A stretch of 55,371 nt of DNA. It comes from an uncultured Clostridia bacterium (lineage in GTDB: Bacteria; Bacillota; Clostridia; Christensenellales; UBA1750). Positions 6,580 to 14,649 of the stretch are shown piece by piece. The position numbers and the translations under genes were made by a program. Within the stretch, counting starts at the first letter, position 1. Each line of letters begins with the position of its first letter. Below the pieces are notes generated by a model. The model did not search any database, was not told where the DNA came from, and saw only the letters and a program-made list of their open reading frames with translations. The DNA lies in assembly GCA_947625765.1 (NCBI GenBank), contig CANQPP010000011.1, positions 1-55,371 on the forward strand, in the 5' to 3' direction.

Positions 6580-9204
6580 TCAGCCCACCGCGTGGTCGAG
6601 ACCGCCTTCCTCGGGCGGCGTGTTGGGATCGGTGCTCGTGCCGGGATCGGTGCTCGTGTTGGGGTCGGTGTCCGTGCCGGGGGCGAAGCCCGCGCCGGGG
6701 TAGCTGCCGTAGGGCGTATGCACGTCGCAGTAGTCGGAGGCGGTGTCGCTCAAGAAGCCGTCCTCGCCGTAGAAGTCCTCCTCGCCGCCCATGGTGCCGT
6801 CGGTGGGGCCGGAAACGTCCGCGTAGGTGATGACGCCGTGGGGGAAGAGCTTGTAGAACGTCTCCTCGCTCAGCGCCTCCACGCCCCAGCTGGCAGGGAT
6901 GAGCTGCACCGCGCTGCTGACCACGTACTCCGCCGGGCAGTAGGCGGTGGCCAGCTTGCCGGAGGCCGTGCAGATGCTGTCGCTGGAGTGCAACTTGCAG
7001 CTTTCCGTGGGCACGGTGCCCTCGTGGAACCAGTCGGTGACGGGCTTAAAGTCCTCGTCGGCGCGGCAGGCGTCGGTGGCCAGCTTGCCGGAGAGGGAGC
7101 AGACCGTGGCGCGCACCAGGCCCAAGGATTCCGGGTCGTCCTCGATGATGGGCTTGTCTTCCAGCTCGTAGTGGGTGTGGATCTCCTCCATGATGGCCTT
7201 CCACAGGGGCGCGGCGTCCTTGCCGCCGGTGGCCCCGCGGTAGAGGGATTCAAACAGGTCGTGCCCAACCCACACCGCGCCCGAATAGTAGGGCGTGATG
7301 CCAGTGAAGAACACGGACTTGTAATCGGAGTGCGTGCCGGTCTTGCCGCCCACGGTCATGCCGCTGATCTGGGCAGAGGTGCCGGTGCCGTAGTTGACGG
7401 CGTCCTCCAGCATATCCACCAGCATGTAGGCGGTGCCGGGCTTGAAGGCCTGCCGGGTCTCCAGCGCCTGGTTGGCCTTCATGTTGAGTATCTCGTTGCC
7501 CTGGGCGTCCACGATGCGGGTGAAGGAGATGGGCTTCTGGTACACGCCCTTGTTGGCGATGGCCCCGAAGGCCGCCGCCATCTGCAGCGTGGGGATGCCA
7601 GAGGAACCCAGGGCCAGGCCCGCGCCGTCGGCGTTGATCATGCTGTCCTCGATGCCCAGGGCCTTCAGGTAGGAGACGGACTCGTCGATGCCCACCAGGT
7701 CCAGCAGCGTGTGGGCCGCCACGATGTTGAGCGAGGAGCGCATGCCCCTGCGCAGCGTGAGCATGCCGCGGTAGGTGGACGAGGAGGAGTTGGAGGGATA
7801 GCCCTTGGCGGTGCCCCAGCCCTCGATGGGAAGGGGCATGTTGGAGACCACCGTGGCGGGGGAATAGCCTAGATCCAGCGCGGGGCCGTATACGGCGATG
7901 GGCTTGATGGAGGAGCCCACCGGCATGGTGGAAACGCGCGCGCGGTTGAGCTCCAAAAACTGCGTGGGCGGCGTGCGGGAGCCCACGATGGCGCGCAGCT
8001 CGCCCGTGTGGTAGTCGAAGATGGTCACGGCGCACTGGGGCTGTATGGTCTCCACGATGGTGCCGTCGGCGTTCTGGGTGCGCACGATGCCCTTGGACTC
8101 GTCCTGCAGGGCGGGGTAATACTCCCAGTTGTACACCGTCTGCTCCACGATGTCCTGCACCTCCGGGTCTATGGTGGAGTAGATGGAGTAGCCGCCGGTC
8201 TGGATCTCGTTGCGCACGATCTTGCGGTTGGCGGCGGTGTCGTCCAGCCCGCGCAGCTCCAGCAGCGCCTCCGTGGCGTCGGCCAGCACGGTCTCCACGG
8301 CGGCGGGCATGTCGTACAGCTCGTTGACCTTGGACTTTTCCACCACGACCAGCGTGTCGTTCAGCGCGTCCATGTATTCCTCGCGGGTGATGGCGTTGTT
8401 CTCGTACATGGTGCGCAGCACGTAGTCGGTGCGGTCCTTGGTGTTCTTGGGGTCGCCCGCGCCGTAGTAGTTGCGGCGGGGATTGTAGCGCGTGGGGTTG
8501 CGGGTGATGCCGGCCAGCGTGGCGCACTCGCGCAAGGTCAGCTCGCTCAGGTCCTTATCGAAGTAGTCCTTGGCGGCGGCCTTGATGCCGTAGTTGGACT
8601 CGCCCAAGGGGATGGTGTTCAGATACCATTCCAAAATCTGCTCCTTGGAGGTGGTCCTCTCCAGCTCTATGGCCATGTAGGCCTCCTGAATTTTGCGCTT
8701 GTAGGACTGCTCCAAGGTGAGCAGGCGGGTCTTGATGAGCTGCTGGGTGATGGTGGAGCCGCCCTGCACGCTCTCGTTGCGCAGGTTGGACACGAAGGCG
8801 CCTACGATGCGCTTTAAGTCTATGCCGTTGTGGGTGAAGAAACGGGCGTCCTCCACGCAGACGAAGGCCATGTACAGCTGCTCGGGGATCTCGTCGAAGC
8901 TGGCCCAGATGCGGTTCTCGCTGCCCTTGTAGTCGGTGATGAGTTTGCCGTTCATGTCGTAGATGAAGGAGGTCAGGTCCTGCTCCTCCATCTGCTCCAG
9001 GTCCAGGTATGGCGTGGTGTCGTAATAGCCCTTCGCGATGCCCATCACGAGGCCGAAGCCGCACGCGCCCAGGACCAAACACAAAACCAGCACCAGCGCC
9101 ACGGCGTCCACGGCCACGGACGCAAAGAAGTTGGGCTGCTTTTCGCGCGGTCGGAACAGGGAAACGCGCTTTTTTCTCCTGTGTTCAGTCTGCTTACCGG
9201 TCAT
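6580..9204 (-). CDS. Class A penicillin-binding protein (PBP1A-type, glycosyltransferase plus transpeptidase)
   Basis: An 874-residue enzyme that polymerises and cross-links peptidoglycan at the outer face of the membrane. It has a basic cytoplasmic tail, one membrane anchor (about 30-56), a GT51 domain with EDARFF (catalytic E118) and GGSTITQQLIK (148-158), and a transpeptidase domain. The transpeptidase has the active serine in SSIK (S431, K434), RSSLN as the SxN box and GGKTGTHSD (K621). After this come two Cys-containing repeats built around SGKLAT and a low-complexity Thr/Asp/Pro tail. The tail is encoded by an 18-base repeat (6620-6673). Start at ATG 9204 with GGGAGG upstream. It is divergent from yunB, which suggests, but does not show, a role linked to sporulation or general wall growth. 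Confidence 0.93.
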   Translation of the reverse strand: MTGKQTEHRRKKRVSLFRPREKQPNFFASVAVDAVALVLVLCLVLGACGFGLVMGIAKGYYDTTPYLDLEQMEEQDLTSFIYDMNGKLITDYKGSENRIWASFDEIPEQLYMAFVCVEDARFFTHNGIDLKRIVGAFVSNLRNESVQGGSTITQQLIKTRLLTLEQSYKRKIQEAYMAIELERTTSKEQILEWYLNTIPLGESNYGIKAAAKDYFDKDLSELTLRECATLAGITRNPTRYNPRRNYYGAGDPKNTKDRTDYVLRTMYENNAITREEYMDALNDTLVVVEKSKVNELYDMPAAVETVLADATEALLELRGLDDTAANRKIVRNEIQTGGYSIYSTIDPEVQDIVEQTVYNWEYYPALQDESKGIVRTQNADGTIVETIQPQCAVTIFDYHTGELRAIVGSRTPPTQFLELNRARVSTMPVGSSIKPIAVYGPALDLGYSPATVVSNMPLPIEGWGTAKGYPSNSSSSTYRGMLTLRRGMRSSLNIVAAHTLLDLVGIDESVSYLKALGIEDSMINADGAGLALGSSGIPTLQMAAAFGAIANKGVYQKPISFTRIVDAQGNEILNMKANQALETRQAFKPGTAYMLVDMLEDAVNYGTGTSAQISGMTVGGKTGTHSDYKSVFFTGITPYYSGAVWVGHDLFESLYRGATGGKDAAPLWKAIMEEIHTHYELEDKPIIEDDPESLGLVRATVCSLSGKLATDACRADEDFKPVTDWFHEGTVPTESCKLHSSDSICTASGKLATAYCPAEYVVSSAVQLIPASWGVEALSEETFYKLFPHGVITYADVSGPTDGTMGGEEDFYGEDGFLSDTASDYCDVHTPYGSYPGAGFAPGTDTDPNTSTDPGTSTDPNTPPEEGGLDHAVG
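6620..6673 (-). repeat. 18-base tandem repeat coding the PBP C-terminal tail
   Basis: Three imperfect 18-base units (6620-6637, 6638-6655, 6656-6673) encode a six-residue TSTDPN/G period at the C-terminus of the penicillin-binding protein. Confidence 0.8.
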
Positions 9205-9311
9205 GGGGAGCCTCCCTTATCGAGTACGGATGGAAGGAAAAACGTCCGCGTTCCGCCCTTCCATTCGGATACGCATTTGATCCTTTAAATGTATAAATTC
9301 TGCGCCGCCTT

Positions 9312-9340
9312 TCATCTTCCCTGCAAACGGCGCATAAGAA
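9312..9340 (+). promoter_or_regulatory. Candidate sigma-E promoter of yunB
   Basis: TCATCTT (9312-9318), 14-base spacer, CATAAGAA (9333-9340). The pattern resembles the sporulation sigma-E consensus (ATATT-like -35, CATA-type -10) and has the same spacing as the candidate before spoIVA. Confidence 0.4.
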
Positions 9341-9356
9341 AGCGGAAGGGGAGCCA

Positions 9357-10061
9357 ATGGCTGCAAAGGGGCGTGGAAAGATGAAAAACAAAGCGGAGAG
9401 GACCAAGAAAAGGCGCTGGCCCTGGGCGCTGCTCATTTTTCTGGGAGCCTGCCTTGCGGCGGCCTATTTCGTCACGGAGAGGAACGTGCGGCCCATCGTG
9501 CTCTCCATGGCGGAGGCCCGCGTGCGCGCCATCGCGCTGGACGCCATCAGCGGCGCGGTGCAGCAGAACCTGGCGGACATCCGCTACGAGGACCTGGTGC
9601 AGCCCTTCGTGGACGAGCAGGGGAACGTGACCATGCTCAAGGCCAACATCGTGGCCATGAACCGCCTGGCCACCGCCGTCTCGCTCTCCGCCCAGAGGTA
9701 CATACAGGATATGGAGCTGCAGCCGGTGCGCATCTCCTTAGGCACCGCCACGGGCAACCCGCTGCTGGCCGGCCGCGGGCCCACGATGCTGGCGCGGGTG
9801 GTGCCTGCGGGCTCGGTCTCCACGGAGTTCTTGACGGAGTTCACCTCCGCGGGCATCAACCAGACACGGCACCGCATCTACATGCGCCTGACCGCCGCGA
9901 TGAACATCGTGATCCCCACGGGATCTTCGCAGGTGCAGGTCTCCAGCCTTGCGCCCATCGCCGAGACCGTGATCGTGGGCAGCGTGCCCGACTCCTTCGT
10001 GAACGTGGAGGAGGTGGACGATATGCTCAACCTCATCCCCGACGAGACGAAAGGAGAATGA
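9357..10061 (+). CDS. yunB: Sporulation protein YunB
   Basis: A 234-residue protein with a basic N-terminus and one membrane segment (about 24-40), followed by an extracytoplasmic domain. Recognisable YunB features are the long helix with AEARVRAIALDAISGAV, the stretch YEDLVQPFVDEQGNVTMLKAN and the C-terminal PIAETVIVGSVPD. In Bacillus subtilis yunB is a mother-cell gene under sigma-E and its loss lowers sporulation; biochemical function is unknown. The first ATG (9357) has GGAAGGGGA at good spacing; an ATG at 9381 is the alternative. With spoIVA it is direct evidence that the host forms endospores. It is transcribed divergently from the penicillin-binding protein gene. Confidence 0.9.
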   Translation: MAAKGRGKMKNKAERTKKRRWPWALLIFLGACLAAAYFVTERNVRPIVLSMAEARVRAIALDAISGAVQQNLADIRYEDLVQPFVDEQGNVTMLKANIVAMNRLATAVSLSAQRYIQDMELQPVRISLGTATGNPLLAGRGPTMLARVVPAGSVSTEFLTEFTSAGINQTRHRIYMRLTAAMNIVIPTGSSQVQVSSLAPIAETVIVGSVPDSFVNVEEVDDMLNLIPDETKGE

Positions 10062-10179
10062 AGGGATACACATAAGAAAACGAGAAGGGGGACGAACAAG
10101 TTCTTATTTTAGGCCCTCTTTAGGCTAAGAGAAAGGAGAGGACCTCCCAAGAAAATCAGCAGGCTTAACAAATACTGTC

Positions 10180-10209
10180 TTTACGCAAATGCTTGCATTA
10201 TGCTATACT
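10180..10209 (+). promoter_or_regulatory. Candidate sigma-A promoter of the yebC-family gene
   Basis: TATACT at 10204-10209 with TTTACG (10180-10185) 18 bases upstream. The -10 is good and the -35 weaker. Confidence 0.45.
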
Positions 10210-10242
10210 CTTTCGGTAATAGTTATCCGGGAGGGAGAAGTT

Positions 10243-10980
10243 ATGTCCGGACATTCCAAATGGGCAAACATCAAGCATAAAAAGGGCAAGGCGGACGCCG
10301 CCAGGGGCAAGATCTTCACCAAGATCGGCCGCGAGATCGCCATCGCCGTGCGCGACGGCGGAGCTGACCCCAGCTCCAACGGCAAGCTGCGCGACGTGAT
10401 CGCCAAGGCGAAGGCCAACAACATGCCCAACGAGAATATCCAGCGCTCCATCAAGAAGGCCGCCGGCGAAGGCGAAGGCGCCAACTACGTGGAGATCAGC
10501 TACGAGGGCTACGGCCCCGCGGGCGCCGCGATCATCGTGGAGTGCATCACCGACAACCGCAACCGCACCGCCAGCGACGTGCGCCACGCCTTCGAGAAGT
10601 TCGGCGGTTCCTTAGGCGCCACCGGCTGCGTGGGCTGGATGTTCGACCGCCGCGGCATGATCGTGGTGGACGCAGAGGGCCTGGACGAGGACGAGGTGAT
10701 GATGGACGCACTGGACGCGGGCGCCATGGACGTGCAGCTGAACGACGGCGTGTTCGAGATCACCACCGACCCCAACGAGCTGACCAAGGTGCGCGAGGCG
10801 CTGGAGGGCAAGTATACCTTCGTTTCCGCGGAGGTGGAGAACATCCCCCAGAACACCGTCGCGCCCCAGGGCGAGGATCTGGAGAACCTGCTCAAGATCC
10901 TGGAGCTGCTGGACGAGTCCGACGACGTGAACGAGGTGTACCACAACGCCGAGCTGCCCGAGGAGGAAGAGGAGGAGTAA
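10243..10980 (+). CDS. YebC/PmpR-family transcription or translation factor
   Basis: A 245-residue cytoplasmic protein with the hallmark start MSGHSKWANIKHKKGKADAA, followed by ARGKIFTKIGREIAIAVRDGG. The three-domain YebC fold is full length. Members bind DNA as regulators (PmpR) or assist ribosomes at proline-rich stretches (YebC2-type work); the sequence does not separate these roles. The ATG at 10243 is chosen because GGGAGG lies just upstream and the protein then starts exactly like the family; an upstream in-frame start at 10189 would overlap the promoter. The C-terminus ends in a run of glutamates. In many bacteria yebC sits directly beside ruvC, but here ruvCAB is about 12 kb away. Confidence 0.93.
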   Translation: MSGHSKWANIKHKKGKADAARGKIFTKIGREIAIAVRDGGADPSSNGKLRDVIAKAKANNMPNENIQRSIKKAAGEGEGANYVEISYEGYGPAGAAIIVECITDNRNRTASDVRHAFEKFGGSLGATGCVGWMFDRRGMIVVDAEGLDEDEVMMDALDAGAMDVQLNDGVFEITTDPNELTKVREALEGKYTFVSAEVENIPQNTVAPQGEDLENLLKILELLDESDDVNEVYHNAELPEEEEEE

Positions 10981-11022
10981 AGTCCCCCTTCATCCGTTTG
11001 TCGGGCAGGTCATGACACACCA

Positions 11023-11063
11023 AAAAGGGCCGCGTTTCCATATAAGAGAAACGCGGCCCTTTT
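11023..11063. terminator. Bidirectional terminator between the yebC-family and HAD genes
   Basis: A perfect 16-base stem (11023-11038 with 11048-11063) whose ends are A- and T-runs, so it can end transcription from both converging genes. Confidence 0.85.
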
Positions 11064-11077
11064 GGCCTTTTAAGGGT

Positions 11078-11749
11078 TTACCGCAGGTCGAGGAGGCCCG
11101 GCAGGCGCAGCAGCTCCAGCGGCTCTTGTAGTACGATCCGCGCGCCTGGGGCCTGCCGCAGGGCTTCCTCCCCGCGCAGGCCCCAGGCGCAGCCGATGAA
11201 GGCCATGCCGGCGTTGCGCGCCGTGGCCACGTCCACCTCCGAGTCGCCTACGTAGGCGGCCTCTTCCGAGGAAACGCCAAGCTGACGCAGGGCCAGCAGC
11301 GCCCCGTCCGGCGCGGGCTTCTTGGCAAGCCCGCCGCCTTCGCCCACCACCACGGAGATGTAGGGCCGCAGGAAGGCCTCGGCCAGGCGGTCGGTGGCCT
11401 CCTTGTGCTTGTTGGAATTGACGGCCATGCCGACGCCCCGCGCCTGCAGTTCTTCCAAGAGAGGCAGGATGCCGGGATAGGGGCGGGTGCGGTCGATGAG
11501 GTGTTCGGCGTAGTAGCCGCGGTAGACGGCCTGCACCCTGTCCACCGTTGCCTCGTCCACGCCCTCGGGCAGGCTGCGCTTTACCAGCATCCGCGCCCCG
11601 TTGCCGATGCGCGCGCGGATCTCCATGAGGCTCCGCTCGGGGAAGCCGCCCTCCCGCAGGGCGAAGTTCACGCCCGCCCACAGGTCTTCCAGCGTGTCGA
11701 GCAGCGTGCCGTCCAGGTCGAACACCAGGGCCCTGATCTGCGCGCTCAT
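11078..11749 (-). CDS. HAD-family hydrolase, phosphoglycolate phosphatase-like
   Basis: A 223-residue HAD phosphatase. Motif I is FDLDGTLLDT (nucleophile D11, acid D13), motif II is the NSNK region near 110, motif III includes KKPAP near 140, and motif IV is VGDSEVD near 165. An alpha-helical cap between motifs I and II puts it in the Gph/PGMB subclass. Substrates of this subclass vary (2-phosphoglycolate, sugar phosphates). The start overlaps the stop of the upstream sugar kinase gene by four bases (ATGA), so the two are probably translationally coupled and may act on the same sugar-acid route. Confidence 0.85.
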   Translation of the reverse strand: MSAQIRALVFDLDGTLLDTLEDLWAGVNFALREGGFPERSLMEIRARIGNGARMLVKRSLPEGVDEATVDRVQAVYRGYYAEHLIDRTRPYPGILPLLEELQARGVGMAVNSNKHKEATDRLAEAFLRPYISVVVGEGGGLAKKPAPDGALLALRQLGVSSEEAAYVGDSEVDVATARNAGMAFIGCAWGLRGEEALRQAPGARIVLQEPLELLRLPGLLDLR

Positions 11750-12780
11750 CGGTTCATCTCGCTTTGCAGCTGGCCTTCGTGGGCGGCGATGGTGGAGTCG
11801 ATCTCTTTCCAGTCGCTGGAGGGCATATCGCCCATCACCGTGTTCTTGATGGCGGCCATCGCGTTGCCGGTCTTTAGGGCCTTTTCCGGCCCCAGGTCCA
11901 GCAGAAGGGCGGACAGCACGCCGGAGAGGTAGGCGTCGCCGCTGCCGATGCGGTCCACCACCTCGATGTTCTCATAGGGCGCCTCGCGGTAGAAACGGCC
12001 GCTTTCGGCGTCGAAGATCATGGAGTCCCAGGAATGGCGGGTGGGGGAGGTCACGTGCCGCATGGTCATGGCCACCACGCTGCAGCCGAACTGCTCGTGG
12101 TAGCCGCGGGCGATCTCCTCCGCGCTGCCGCTGCGGCGCATCATCCGGCGGGAGGTCTCCTCGGAGATGAACAGCACGTCCACCAGGGGCAGTATGCCGC
12201 AGACGGTCTTGTAGGCGGTCTCCTCGTCCCAGAGGGCCGCGCGGTAGTTGACGTCGAAGGAGATGGCGGCCCCGGCTTCCTTAAAGCCCTTGAGCAGGGC
12301 CAGCGTGGTCTGCAGGGGGACCTGCCCCAGGGCGGGCGTGATGCCGCTGACATGGAAGGCGCGGGTCTGCCCAAAGGGAAGGCCGGGGATGTCCTCTAAG
12401 CGCATCGAGCAGAAGGCGGAGCCCGCCCGGTCGTAGAGCACGGAGGACTTACGGGGATAGGCGCCCATCTCGTAATAGTAGACGCCCAGCCGCGCGCCGT
12501 CCGCGTTTGACAGGAGCAGGTGATCGTCGCTCACGCCCGCAAAGCGGATGCGGTTCTTGACGAACTGGCCCAAGGCGTTGTCCGGCAGGGCGGTGATGAT
12601 GCCGGAGCGCAGCCCCAGCGCGGACGCGCCGCAGCAGACGTTCAGCTCCGAGCCGCCCGCGGTCTTTTCAAAGGAGTCGGACAGGGCGATGCGGTCCTTG
12701 TCCGGCGGGGTCAGGCGGAGCATCACCTCGCCGTAGCCCATCAGGTCGAAGGGCTTGGAATATCGGGGAAGAAAACGCAT
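11746..12780 (-). CDS. kdgK: PfkB-family sugar kinase, probable 2-keto-3-deoxygluconate kinase
   Basis: A 344-residue ribokinase-fold enzyme. Near the N-terminus GYGEVMLRLTPP and the GGSELNVCCGASALGL block fit KDG kinases, which phosphorylate 2-keto-3-deoxygluconate from uronate breakdown. The catalytic-base motif is DRIGSGDAYLSG with D282; the usual GAGD is GSGD here, as in several KDG kinases. No uronate pathway gene or KDPG aldolase lies in the window, so the substrate is an inference. It heads a two-gene unit with the HAD phosphatase, with four bases of overlap. The ATG at 12780 has GGGAGG upstream. Confidence 0.75.
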   Translation of the reverse strand: MRFLPRYSKPFDLMGYGEVMLRLTPPDKDRIALSDSFEKTAGGSELNVCCGASALGLRSGIITALPDNALGQFVKNRIRFAGVSDDHLLLSNADGARLGVYYYEMGAYPRKSSVLYDRAGSAFCSMRLEDIPGLPFGQTRAFHVSGITPALGQVPLQTTLALLKGFKEAGAAISFDVNYRAALWDEETAYKTVCGILPLVDVLFISEETSRRMMRRSGSAEEIARGYHEQFGCSVVAMTMRHVTSPTRHSWDSMIFDAESGRFYREAPYENIEVVDRIGSGDAYLSGVLSALLLDLGPEKALKTGNAMAAIKNTVMGDMPSSDWKEIDSTIAAHEGQLQSEMNR

Positions 12781-12849
12781 GGGGAAATACCTCCCTTATC
12801 TTGTGTGGTGTGGAGTGGTTCTGTGAGCGGGCAGGAGGCCCGCAGCTGC

Positions 12850-12878
12850 ATTATACACCCGGGGCGGGAAAAAATCCA
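12850..12878 (-). promoter_or_regulatory. Candidate promoter of the kdgK-HAD unit
   Basis: Minus strand: perfect TATAAT (12850-12855) with TGGATT (12873-12878) 17 bases upstream. The -35 is weak. Confidence 0.5.
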
Positions 12879-12985
12879 TCACCCGGCCGCGGCGTTCCAA
12901 AGGGCGGAAAAGAAAGGCGCGGGGCGGGACGATCGGCCCCGGCTCCGCGCTTAAAATCTATCGTGTTGCAGTCATCCCGCTCGGC

Positions 12986-13300
12986 TCATTTCAGCAGCCG
13001 GAAGGGGAGCTTGGCCAGCAGCGGCAGGGGCTTGAGCGAGCCGCCGCACACCGAGAAGATGCCCAGCACGTCCAGCAGCAGGATGGCCAGCGACCCTAAG
13101 CAGAACAGCACGGGCCCCGCGAAGGGGATCAGGTACAGCAGCGCGAACAGCACGGCGAAGGCCAGAAAGAGGATCAGCCCCTGGTTGGCGTGGAAGCGCA
13201 AAAGCTCGTCGTCCCGGCCAAGAAAGACGGGGATGAGCACCAGCGGGCCGAAATAGGAGAGAATGCCCATAAGTAGCCTTCGGTTTTCCGATGAGATCAT
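12986..13300 (-). CDS. Small DUF4870-like membrane protein
   Basis: A 104-residue protein with about three hydrophobic segments (roughly 8-26, 42-62 and 62-84). It carries the FHANQG motif after the first segment, as in DUF4870/Tic20-like small membrane proteins. Function of the family is unknown. The ATG at 13300 has GGAGC upstream. It has its own promoter and is single-gene, facing away from the MscS gene. Confidence 0.7.
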   Translation of the reverse strand: MISSENRRLLMGILSYFGPLVLIPVFLGRDDELLRFHANQGLILFLAFAVLFALLYLIPFAGPVLFCLGSLAILLLDVLGIFSVCGGSLKPLPLLAKLPFRLLK

Positions 13301-13421
13301 GGCGCTGCTCCTTTCCCGCGCGGCCCGGCGGTTTCATGCGTTTGAAGATGCCGCGCTTATCAAACGCCGGACGGCGGCGCTGCGTTCCCTTCCTTTTGTT
13401 AAGGGAACACCCTTCCCTTCA

Positions 13422-13450
13422 ATTATATAGGAAATCCTGCCCGGTTACAA
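13422..13450 (-). promoter_or_regulatory. Sigma-A promoter of the DUF4870-like gene
   Basis: Minus strand: TTGTAA (13445-13450), 17-base spacer, TATAAT (13422-13427). Confidence 0.7.
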
Positions 13451-13472
13451 GGTTTTTCCCCCGAAAAAAGGC

Positions 13473-13502
13473 TTGACAGACCGCCTCGCCCTTTGCTATG
13501 GT
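13473..13502 (+). promoter_or_regulatory. Sigma-A promoter of the MscS gene
   Basis: TTGACA (13473-13478), 18-base spacer, TATGGT (13497-13502) with an extended -10 TG upstream (TGCTATGGT). Confidence 0.65.
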
Positions 13503-13561
13503 TATGGAAACGGACAAAAACCTTCAGGAGCCGACAAAAAAGAAGGGGGAGTTGTTTTCCT

Positions 13562-14392
13562 ATGGGCATCGACTTTTCTTCGGAGCTGCTGACACGGCTG
13601 GGCAACGCGGCCTTCTCCATGCTGCGCACGGCGTTCTCGGCGGCGCTTATCATCGCGGTGGGCGTGGGGCTTACCTACCTGCTCCTGCGCGTGACCAAGC
13701 GCGGCCTGGCCAAGAGCCGCCTGGACGTGACGGTGCACACCATCCTTCTGTCCACCCTGCGCATACTCTGCTACACGGTGCTGGCGCTCGTGGTCATGCA
13801 GGTGCTGGGCATCCCCACCGCCTCGCTCATCACGGCCATCGGCGCTGCGGGCGTGGCCGTGGGCCTGGCGCTGAAGGATTCGCTCTCCAGCTTCGCGGCG
13901 GGCGTGCTGATCCTGTTCAACGGCCACATCCACGTGGGCAACGTGGTGGAGATCGACGGCGGCATGGGCGTGGTGACGGAGATCGGCCTTATGTTCACCA
14001 CCCTAAAGACGTTCGATAACCGCCACATCACCCTGCCCAACAGCACGGTGTTAAACGCCAAGATCGTCAACTACTCCCTGGAGGAGAACAGGCGGCTGGA
14101 CATGGACTTTTCCATCGCCTACGAGGACGACCCGGAGACGGCCGTCTCCATCGTGAAGAACGCCCTGTCCCGCCACGAGGACCTGATTTTGACAGAGCCG
14201 GACGCGCCCTTTGTGCGCATGACGGGCCTTAAGGACAGCTCGGTCACCATCACCCTGCGCGTCTGGGTCAAGAGCGCGGACTACTGGACGCTGAACTTCG
14301 CCCTCCTGGAGGAGATCAAGCGCGACTTCGCCAGGGGCGGCATCCACATCCCCTACGAGCAGCTGGACGTGCACGTGCGGCCGCAGGACTAA
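13562..14392 (+). CDS. Small-conductance mechanosensitive channel, MscS family
   Basis: A 276-residue membrane protein. Hydrophobic helices at about 15-45 and 55-80 are followed by the pore helix TM3 with its Gly/Ala-rich face (TAIGAAGVAVGLALKDSLSS). The beta domain follows, with FNGHIHVGNVVEID and ITLPNSTVLNAKIVNYS. The length matches the basic MscS type. Such channels release solutes on hypo-osmotic shock. The ATG at 13562 follows AGGGGGAG; an upstream in-frame start at 13493 lies inside the promoter and is rejected. The gene ends in a strong terminator and stands alone. Confidence 0.92.
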   Translation: MGIDFSSELLTRLGNAAFSMLRTAFSAALIIAVGVGLTYLLLRVTKRGLAKSRLDVTVHTILLSTLRILCYTVLALVVMQVLGIPTASLITAIGAAGVAVGLALKDSLSSFAAGVLILFNGHIHVGNVVEIDGGMGVVTEIGLMFTTLKTFDNRHITLPNSTVLNAKIVNYSLEENRRLDMDFSIAYEDDPETAVSIVKNALSRHEDLILTEPDAPFVRMTGLKDSSVTITLRVWVKSADYWTLNFALLEEIKRDFARGGIHIPYEQLDVHVRPQD

Positions 14393-14418
14393 AAACAAAA
14401 GAAAAATCGTTATCAAGA

Positions 14419-14457
14419 CAGGCGGGTTTCTTTGCGCAAAAAAACCGCCTGTTTTTT
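14419..14457 (+). terminator. Terminator of the MscS gene
   Basis: Stem 14419-14429 with 14441-14451, followed by six T (14452-14457). Confidence 0.85.
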
Positions 14458-14487
14458 GTGCGACATACCGACATTTCCGCGGATCGT

Positions 14488-14516
14488 TTGCAAAAGGAGC
14501 GTATATGTGCTACAAT
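14488..14516 (+). promoter_or_regulatory. Sigma-A promoter of the CapA-like gene
   Basis: TTGCAA (14488-14493), 17-base spacer, TACAAT (14511-14516). Confidence 0.65.
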
Positions 14517-14649
14517 AATCGCATAATAGCCAAAATGGGTCCATTTTTAGAGAATTTCAGCCAAAAACCGAACGCAGCGAGCGGGCCCTGCGGCGAGCGA
14601 GAAGCCGGGCGCATCCTTGACCGCCCGCGCAGAAGGAAAGGTGCAGAAT